The position numbers were made by a program, and so were the translations under genes. The notes under the pieces were generated by a model. That model saw only the letters and a program-made list of their open reading frames with translations. It did not search any database and was not told the origin of the DNA. 56,947 nt of DNA from CAZUSO01 sp964622775. Lineage in GTDB: Bacteria; Bacteroidota; Bacteroidia; Chitinophagales; Chitinophagaceae. The stretch covers positions 1 through 56,947 of the forward strand of contig CAZUSO010000014.1 of the NCBI GenBank assembly GCA_964622775.1, in the 5' to 3' direction. Shown piece by piece: positions 51,187 through 56,947 of the stretch; positions within the stretch are counted from its first letter, which is position 1; the number at the start of each line of letters is the position of its first letter.

Positions 51187-52125
51187 ATGATCAGCCGCAG
51201 AAATATCCGGGTAAAAGTGATGCAGGCTCTATATGCAACCGAAGCCATGCAGGATGACACCTCCGGCGGGGCTGCTCCTGATGAAAAACGAGCTTTGCAA
51301 ATCCTGAATAACGCCATCAAAACGGCCTCCGACCTGTTTGCAATGAACCTGCTGTATGTTATCGGGATAGCCCAATATGCCGAAACAGATGCGCGCAACC
51401 GCTCCTCAAAATACCTGCCCAGCCAGGCCGATCTCCATGTCAGCACCAAATTAGCCGGCAATACTTTCCTTTGGGAAATCCTGGAAAACCAGACTTTCGG
51501 GGAAAAGATCAGAAAAGACAAATTGGATATTGCCCTGGACATGGATCGGGTGAAAAAAATGTATCAAAGCCTTACTGCCGATGAAGCCTACCGGGAATAC
51601 ATCACAGATCAGTCCCGGAACAGACAAGGTGAACGTAATATCCTGATGCATATATGGAATCAAATGCTGGAAGATGAAGATTTTCAGGAATACCTGAACG
51701 ATGAATGGTCCGGCTGGGACGATGACCGGGAGATGATCATCATGCTGATGGGCAATTTTTTCCGGAATAATAAAAATGTAAACTTCCTGAGCTTCATCTC
51801 TCCGGAGAAAAAGGAATATGCCGCTCAATTACTCCGGACAACCACAGACAAGCAGGCTTATTGCATGGAACTGATTACACCCAAGCTTAAAAACTGGGAT
51901 GCGGAACGGGTGGCTGCCATCGATATTATCCTGCTGAGAATGGGCATTTGCGAATTGATGTATTTCCCGACTATCCCTACTAAGGTAACGATAAACGAAT
52001 ACATCGAAATTGCCAAAAACTACAGTACACCGCAAAGCGGGCAATTTGTAAACGGTGTTCTGGACAATCTGCTGAAAGACTTATTAAGCCAGAATAAAAT
52101 CCGGAAGAAAGACTGGAAACAATAG
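51187..52125 (+). CDS. nusB: Transcription antitermination factor NusB (long form)
   Basis: NusB binds boxA RNA with ribosomal protein S10 in rRNA antitermination. The 312-residue protein begins ISRRNIRVKVMQALYATEAM, as in NusB, then has a long insert before the C-terminal NusB core: WDAERVAAIDIILLRMGICE, MYFPTIPTKVTINEYIEIAKN and FVNGVLDNLLKDL. The two parts are the NusB fold split by roughly 150 residues of acidic helices. This length is usual in Bacteroidota, against about 140 in E. coli. Confidence 0.92.
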   Translation: MISRRNIRVKVMQALYATEAMQDDTSGGAAPDEKRALQILNNAIKTASDLFAMNLLYVIGIAQYAETDARNRSSKYLPSQADLHVSTKLAGNTFLWEILENQTFGEKIRKDKLDIALDMDRVKKMYQSLTADEAYREYITDQSRNRQGERNILMHIWNQMLEDEDFQEYLNDEWSGWDDDREMIIMLMGNFFRNNKNVNFLSFISPEKKEYAAQLLRTTTDKQAYCMELITPKLKNWDAERVAAIDIILLRMGICELMYFPTIPTKVTINEYIEIAKNYSTPQSGQFVNGVLDNLLKDLLSQNKIRKKDWKQ

Positions 52126-52174
52126 CGGTCTTAAATCAGTGCCAGGTTAATCACTGGGACATACCCTATCAACA

Positions 52175-52630
52175 TTAATGCTCCGTTTCGACAAGCTGTT
52201 TAATCTGTTGCAGAATCGGGTTCCAGCCCTCACCATTGTTATAACTTTCCTGGTAACGTCTTTCGCCATCCGCTACACGCGTGTAGTCGCCTTGCAAAAC
52301 CCGGAGCGTGGTTTTGCCTTCCTGCTCATTTAGGGTATAGCATACATTCAGGTAATTTTCCGGAACATCGGCCATTGCTGTATTATTGGGATCGAAAACG
52401 GTGTATTCCAGTCTAACCGGAGCCTGAATGGCAACAATATGACCTTTCACAAAAACCATCTCCTGTCCTTCATAGCTTCCCTGCCAAAGCAAATCACTAC
52501 CGGGCTTCCAATCGGAAACCGTTCGGCATCCGAACATATACCGTCCGGTTTTTTCGGGATTGATCAGCCAGTCCCATACCGCAGCGGCGGGTGCTATAAT
52601 CTCTATGCTGTTTTGAATAAATGCTTCCAC
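52175..52630 (-). CDS. SRPBCC/AHSA1 domain protein
   Basis: The 151-residue protein has the START-like SRPBCC layout: IEIIAPAAAVWDWLINPEKTG at the N-terminus, GSDLLWQGSYEGQEMVFVKG, and a long C-terminal helix SYNNGEGWNPILQQIKQLVE. The fold binds hydrophobic ligands or acts as an Hsp90 activator homologue; the ligand is unknown. It is alone on its strand, convergent with nusB. Confidence 0.85.
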   Translation of the reverse strand: MEAFIQNSIEIIAPAAAVWDWLINPEKTGRYMFGCRTVSDWKPGSDLLWQGSYEGQEMVFVKGHIVAIQAPVRLEYTVFDPNNTAMADVPENYLNVCYTLNEQEGKTTLRVLQGDYTRVADGERRYQESYNNGEGWNPILQQIKQLVETEH

Positions 52631-52816
52631 AGTTTATTATTTTAAAGTGCAATCAGGGCATAAAGATAAGCAGGAAGTAGAAAAAAAATCTTTTTGACAT
52701 GGATCAGTTTCAAATAACCTGTCGGAAAAATGCCCCGTCCACATTCTGTGTAATCGTCAAATTTTTACATCAGCAAAATTTGAAAAGACAAAGCCGAACA
52801 TGCTCATTCAGGTAAT

Positions 52817-53428
52817 TCATTGCTTCTGATTTCCCGCCTTGCGAAAATGCGGCAAGCCAATCTTTTTATTGAAGATATAAGCCAGTGAGCCGCCGATGGC
52901 CATGCCCAGCACGGCGCCTCCCAGCACATCCCCGGGATAATGCACGCCAACATATACCTGCGCATAGCATATCGCCGCAGCCCAGGCAAAAAACAGCCAC
53001 AAACCTTTATCAAACCGGCGTTTCAGGGTGAAATAAAAATAAGTTGCCATCGAGAAATGATTGGCGGCATGAGAGGATGTAAAGCTTCCGTTGCCCGGAC
53101 AATAGTTCAGCAATTCCCGCGCATAAGGCACTAAAGCCGGTTCATTACAGGGGCGCATACGCCCTACCCATTCCTTTATAAAATGACTGCTGATGATATC
53201 ACCAAGAGCAGGCGCTAAGGCCGCCATTACAATCCAGGGCCAGGATTTCCATCCGAACTTATACAGTATAAAAAACAGCAGCAATGCATAAAACGGAATC
53301 CAGGTTTCGGGATAACGCAAAACGGGCATCAGGGTATCGGCCCAGGGATGAATCCAGGTCGCATTAATTTTGATATAGAATGCAGCGTCCCACTTGTTAA
53401 GCGTCTGCAGCAAACCGGGAATGTCCAT
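52817..53428 (-). CDS. PAP2 family membrane phosphatase
   Basis: The 203-residue protein has five or six membrane helices and the three acid-phosphatase motifs: KEWVGRMRPCN (KxxxxxxRP), GSFTSSHAANHFS (a variant of PSGH) and VYVGVHYPGDVLGG (SRxxxxxHxxxD form). In this family it could remove phosphate from undecaprenyl pyrophosphate or phosphatidyl lipids at the envelope. A -7 box lies at 53466-53473. Confidence 0.9.
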   Translation of the reverse strand: MDIPGLLQTLNKWDAAFYIKINATWIHPWADTLMPVLRYPETWIPFYALLLFFILYKFGWKSWPWIVMAALAPALGDIISSHFIKEWVGRMRPCNEPALVPYARELLNYCPGNGSFTSSHAANHFSMATYFYFTLKRRFDKGLWLFFAWAAAICYAQVYVGVHYPGDVLGGAVLGMAIGGSLAYIFNKKIGLPHFRKAGNQKQ

Positions 53429-53465
53429 AATGGTTCGCTTTTATTGAATATTGCGGTTGTCCCGG

Positions 53466-53473
53466 CAAAGGTA
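53466..53473 (-). promoter_or_regulatory. Bacteroidota -7 box for PAP2 gene
   Basis: The minus strand reads TACCTTTG, 37 bases before the ATG at 53428. It overlaps the stop region of the upstream gene. Confidence 0.4.
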
Positions 53474-53475
53474 AT

Positions 53476-54309
53476 TTAAACCGTATCATCGCGCTGACGC
53501 TCCGCGCCATCATCTTTTTCTTCTTCTGAATCAGCTTTTCGCTTTACTTCACTTTTTTGTATTTCCAGCAGGCCCTGTTCTGCAAGACAGCGCAGCCGCC
53601 ATTGCAAAAACCAGTCGCCGGTAGGAATATTTTGTTTCTGAATGGCGATATTGACAATACGGCTCATCTTTTGAAAAGCGTTGCTACATAAAGCCTGCAA
53701 TTGTTTATCATAAAAATCAATTGCCTCGCCCTGTAATTTTTTACCACCCTGAAATGTACGGATGCCGGCATTTTCCTGAGTCAGCCGTTGCCATTCTTCT
53801 CCATCGGTTTCCCATTCCGGAGGTGTCAGTTGCCGGCTTAATGCAACCGCTTTCAGCACTTCTTTTACCGGCAGCCTACTGATGCTGTCCGGGTAAAATA
53901 ATTTTCCGTCTTCGTCCAGGAAAGGCAGTCCGCCAATATTAACCACGTATATACGTCCGATATGTTTCTTCAGGTAGTTCAGCATCCAGAAATAAGCACA
54001 AAGATCGGCAGGTGCGGAAGCCATCCAGAACCAAAGCTGCATCTGGTCATCATTGGAAAGTTTGGAGGATGCCTGCATCAGGCGCTCCAGGTCATCCACC
54101 TCCGGCAAGGCCTGGCCTTCAGGAACTACTTCCGCCCAAAACTTAGTACGCAGCTCACTGAAAGGTGTATTTTCTTCATTACGCAATGATCCCAGGTGTA
54201 AAATATCTTTCAGCACCAACAATTCTTCCGCCGGTAAACGCTGTTCCTGAATGGCAGCATTTAAAGGTGCGGCAGCCATATCGCCTACGACCAAATGTAT
54301 TATACTCAT
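53476..54309 (-). CDS. DUF1835 domain protein
   Basis: The 277-residue protein begins IIHLVVGDMAAAPLNAAIQ, the pattern of the DUF1835 domain, followed by LVLKDILHLGSLRN, then FWFWMAS-type and a second part with PDSISRLPVKEVLKA. The C-terminus is charged and low-complexity (KSEVKRKADSEEEKDD). The biochemical role is unknown. It starts 21 bases after the sugar-isomerase stop, so the two are probably in one operon. Confidence 0.7.
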   Translation of the reverse strand: MSIIHLVVGDMAAAPLNAAIQEQRLPAEELLVLKDILHLGSLRNEENTPFSELRTKFWAEVVPEGQALPEVDDLERLMQASSKLSNDDQMQLWFWMASAPADLCAYFWMLNYLKKHIGRIYVVNIGGLPFLDEDGKLFYPDSISRLPVKEVLKAVALSRQLTPPEWETDGEEWQRLTQENAGIRTFQGGKKLQGEAIDFYDKQLQALCSNAFQKMSRIVNIAIQKQNIPTGDWFLQWRLRCLAEQGLLEIQKSEVKRKADSEEEKDDGAERQRDDTV

Positions 54310-54330
54310 TTCTACCTGAATAAGAAAGGG

Positions 54331-55317
54331 TTAATTTTCTTTAACCAATTCTTCTTTTAAATAATCAATCACCTTCACTTCGGTAGGGTCGTTCCCGTTT
54401 TCCTGCGCCAGGTACCATGAAAGCCAGTCGCCAAGATGAATCAGGTACAGCGCTTTTTCTAAATAAGTACCACCTTTGGAATAGATTTCCGTAATGGAAT
54501 TTGTATAAGGCTTAATGATTTTTTTATTAATTTCCATACGCAGCTGCGCACGTTCAAAGTCCGACTCATTGCGCAGGAATATTACGAACAAATCCTGCTG
54601 TTTAGCACGCCACCCAACCAGTTCATTATGATTCATTTCCGGAATAGTATTGTGCCAGCACAGCATTTTACCGTTTTCATTGATCTGCTGACGCCAGCGC
54701 ACGGCCACCCCTTCCATGTCATTTTCCACATAAATCACCGGTATCTTTCCAACGGCTTTTCTGGCTAATTTCTTAGCGGCGGTTTTTATGGGTTTTTCTT
54801 CAGCATCCAGCAAAGCAGCGGCGGCTTTTATTTCCTTTATATAGCTGTTCTTAATCAGGCCGAAATGATGAAGTGTTGTTAACAATTGCACGAGCGAATA
54901 CCCCAGACAGGACCGCGGCGGCATACCCGAAGGAATCAGGATACAATCCAGCTGATGTTTTGATGCTAATTGTTCAATGATGCCTCCTGAAGTGATACAT
55001 ACAATAGTGGCCTTCTTTTTGAGGGCTTCCTTCATGCAGTCAACCGTTTCTTCGGTATTGCCCGAATAGGAGCAGATAATCACCAATGTTTTCGGGCCGG
55101 TAAATCCGGGCAGGAAATAATTTTTGGTAATAACCACCGGCTCCTTAACGGTATATTGTGAATAGTTCTGAACGATAGTAGCGCCGATCCCGCTGCCACC
55201 CAGGCCGGCTATTACGACATTTTCCGGTTGATCAGCCGCTTTTTTAAATTCATATTTACTACTTATCTTTAGTGCTTCATGCAGTTGATTGCTAAAATTT
55301 GCAATTAATTTATCCAT
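54331..55317 (-). CDS. SIS-domain phosphoglucose/phosphomannose isomerase
   Basis: The 328-residue protein has two SIS domains: NVVIAGLGGSGIGATIVQN and LVIICSYSGNTEETVDC (the sugar-phosphate binding loop), then IPSGMPPRSCLGYSLVQL and a PEMNHNELVGW block with the catalytic His/Glu typical of the bifunctional PGI/PMI family of archaea and Bacteroidota. It interconverts glucose-6-phosphate or mannose-6-phosphate with fructose-6-phosphate. Upstream, a -7 box lies at 55345-55352, within the start of the divergent yraN. Confidence 0.88.
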   Translation of the reverse strand: MDKLIANFSNQLHEALKISSKYEFKKAADQPENVVIAGLGGSGIGATIVQNYSQYTVKEPVVITKNYFLPGFTGPKTLVIICSYSGNTEETVDCMKEALKKKATIVCITSGGIIEQLASKHQLDCILIPSGMPPRSCLGYSLVQLLTTLHHFGLIKNSYIKEIKAAAALLDAEEKPIKTAAKKLARKAVGKIPVIYVENDMEGVAVRWRQQINENGKMLCWHNTIPEMNHNELVGWRAKQQDLFVIFLRNESDFERAQLRMEINKKIIKPYTNSITEIYSKGGTYLEKALYLIHLGDWLSWYLAQENGNDPTEVKVIDYLKEELVKEN

Positions 55318-55339
55318 ATCAATAAAACCCTGTTAAACG

Positions 55340-55696
55340 GTGCGCAAACATACGGAATTAGGGAAAAACGGTGAAATAATAGCGCTTGAATTTTTGAAAA
55401 ACAAGGGGCATCAGATTATTGCCACCAATTACCGCAGCGGACATAAGGAAATTGACATTATCTCATTTGATGCGGATGTGCTGGTATTTTCTGAGATAAA
55501 AACCCGTAGTAATTTCCATTTTGGATTCCCCGAGGAGGCTGTAACGCCCCGGAAGCAGGAATTGCTGAAGGCTGTCGCATCGGAATTTTTAATGGAGCAT
55601 AGTCAGTACCATAAAATCCGCTTCGATATCGTCAGCATATTAATGAAGGGCGCTTCTGTGCAGGAAATCCTGCATTTTGAAGATGCTTTTTATTAG
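55340..55696 (+). CDS. yraN: YraN family endonuclease-like protein (UPF0102)
   Basis: The 118-residue protein starts at a GTG (VRKHTELGKNGEIIALEFLK) and has the YraN restriction-endonuclease-like fold: GHKEIDIISFDADVLVFSEIKTR with the D-(x)-E-x-K catalytic pattern, and the C-terminal IRFDIVSILMKG. Its cellular role is not established. It starts 22 bases from the divergent isomerase gene. Confidence 0.9.
   Translation: MRKHTELGKNGEIIALEFLKNKGHQIIATNYRSGHKEIDIISFDADVLVFSEIKTRSNFHFGFPEEAVTPRKQELLKAVASEFLMEHSQYHKIRFDIVSILMKGASVQEILHFEDAFY
55345..55352 (-). promoter_or_regulatory. Bacteroidota -7 box for sugar isomerase gene
   Basis: The minus strand reads TATGTTTG (TAnnTTTG), 27 bases before the isomerase ATG, overlapping the yraN start. 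Confidence 0.4.
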
Positions 55697-55717
55697 GAGA
55701 AAGCTGCGTTTTCTCAT

Positions 55718-56753
55718 TTACTGAAGTAAAATCTTTTGCAAACCGGTATTTCCTGTTTTGTTCCTAACCTGAAGTAAATATATGCCCTTAGGTAAACCGG
55801 CGAGGTTTAATTGTGTATTATTCAGAAAATTTCCGGATAATATTACCGCTCCATTACCATTGTACAGTTTGTAATCATACCTTTCCGTTGCAGCAGCGCT
55901 TACTTTAATATGGATTATATCCGCAGCAGGATTAGGAAATACCTCAAACGCCACTTTGCCCTGCTCCTTTTCCTGTACCTCCACCGAAACACAGCCCAAA
56001 GGCCATCCCGAAGTCCATACTTCCTGTCTGGTACTGTCTAAAGTAACCATACATCCGGGATATACGGAATAATACCAGCCTTTATAACTGGTACACCCCA
56101 GAGGGCAATCACCCCAGCCCATCATAAATAAATATCTTAATGTGTCGCCGTTTCTGCTAACCTGAATAATCCGATCCCATCATAATGGTAAGATTTCTAT
56201 AATAAATTTCCGGATTAATAGCGCTTAGGCTGTCTTTAAAAACATTCACATTGATAATGTTCGGGGAAGCAAACCTGGCCCAGCCCCAATTATATTCGTA
56301 ACTGGAGGATGGACAACAACCTTCTTCTATTTCAAAACCATACTGGCCTGTTAAATTTACAATCTCAGCATCTGTTGTCCATTCCAAATAATAATCCCCG
56401 TTCATTTTAGCTTCCACAATGGAGCTATCTGGCCATTGACCGCTTGGTAAAAAATAATCGGGCATATTATTATGAAAACAATACCAGGTAAATACGGAAT
56501 CAGCCTCCAACTGCGTTCCCGTATTGTAGATAGCGGCTAATCCGTTCATAATAGTGTCCTGCCAGGACTGCGGCACAACGATCTGATTCGTATCCGGCGA
56601 CTGCACCTCATATATGCGCACTAATGCTAAGTATTCCACGTCTTTTTTATATTCCGCCTTAAATTCTTCAGAGGCCACACAATTAGACTGCACTTGTGCA
56701 AAAGAGCATATACTTATAAATAAAGTGCAGGAAGCAAGTAAGAACAATTTCAT
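55718..56753 (-). pseudogene. T9SS type A secreted protein split by one-base frameshift
   Basis: Two reading pieces belong to one gene. The first (56753-56157) has a signal peptide (LLASCTLFISICSFAQ) and a Cys/Trp-rich domain (EGCCPSSSYEYNWGW), ending NLTIMMGSDYSG. In the +1 frame the DNA goes on as DRIIQVSRNGDTLRYLFMMG directly from the MMG, then WGDCPLGCTSYKGW and the type IX C-terminal domain (EVFPNPAADIIHIKV, GLPKGIYLLQVRNK) to 55718. One extra base near 56177 (in ATGATGGGATCGG) explains the split. It is either a real disrupted gene or an assembly/sequencing error. Function unknown. Confidence 0.8.
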
Positions 56754-56947
56754 AACAACCGAAATTTAAACGAGCTTATACGTGCTTCCGTTAAAGCATA
56801 ATATCTTTTCTATTGTCAACATCCTACAAAATACTACCGGTTAAAAGCGCGGAAACCGGACTTAAATTATAAAAATAATTTAGTAAAAGTACGAGCCTGT
56901 TTAAAATTTATTCAGTAAAAGTTTTATGGAAGCAATTTTGACCATTT

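Noticed and set aside
1..56947. tRNA, rRNA or CRISPR array
   Set aside because: I saw no repeat-spacer pattern and no rRNA-like or cloverleaf sequence while reading; a tRNA scan was not run.

Overview
The window is chromosomal DNA of a Bacteroidota bacterium, most likely from the Chitinophagales or a neighbouring order. Evidence for this: two secreted proteins with type IX secretion C-terminal signals, DUF1573 lipid/periplasmic proteins, a flexirubin/aryl-polyene-like ACP-ketosynthase trio, the long Bacteroidota form of NusB, bS16 with an acidic tail, and many upstream sites matching the Bacteroidota promoter -7 box TAnnTTTG with little Shine-Dalgarno sequence. Most of the window is housekeeping; accessory DNA is confined to a few gaps.

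Layout. 1-345: a truncated piece of a TOTE-conflict-system primase gene. 352-2307 (-): CcmB, nitroreductase and FMN reductase. 2422-3923 (+): yajC-coaE-ribH. 3928-9332 (-): feoB, an acyltransferase, a four-helix membrane protein and an LTA-synthase-type phosphotransferase. 9606-10985 (+): der. 11083-13185 (-): dsbD. 13540-16498 (+): a cobalamin riboswitch followed by class I ribonucleotide reductase nrdB-nrdA. 16782-19650: two small genes including a lipoprotein, a glycosyltransferase, RNase Z and a STAS protein. 20266-22503 (+): a large secreted protein of unknown function whose C-terminus resembles a clan CD (caspase/CHAT-like) peptidase fold. 22925-26427 (-): pirin and the ACP/KAS/KAS-like trio. 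26544-29559 (+): HAD hydrolase and dnaK. 29830-32537 (-): enolase, two DUF1573 proteins and an unlisted 41-residue lipoprotein. 32600-37633 (+): mpl, accC, lemA and two TPM-domain proteins. 37650-38570: repeats and a decayed transposase. 38670-40124 (+): trmD and an intact-looking IS1-family element with an A8C frameshift site and an 8-bp target duplication. 40477-43549 (-): a histidine kinase/LytTR regulator pair. 44254-46299 (-): a T9SS type B protein. 46712-47851 (+): rpsP-rimM. 48134-50992 (-): M16 protease. 51187-52125 (+): nusB. 52175-55317 (-): SRPBCC protein, PAP2 phosphatase, DUF1835 protein and SIS-type sugar isomerase. 55340-55696 (+): yraN. 55718-56753 (-): a T9SS type A protein split by a one-base frameshift.

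Most notable points: a B12 riboswitch placed to control a B12-independent class I RNR, which predicts a B12-dependent class II RNR elsewhere in the genome; the unclassified protein at 20266-22503 with a candidate His/Cys dyad; the recently inserted IS1 element directly behind trmD; and a ketosynthase homologue that has lost its catalytic residues beside an intact ketosynthase. I saw no tRNA, rRNA or CRISPR array and no complete defence island. All calls are by reading; no database search was run.
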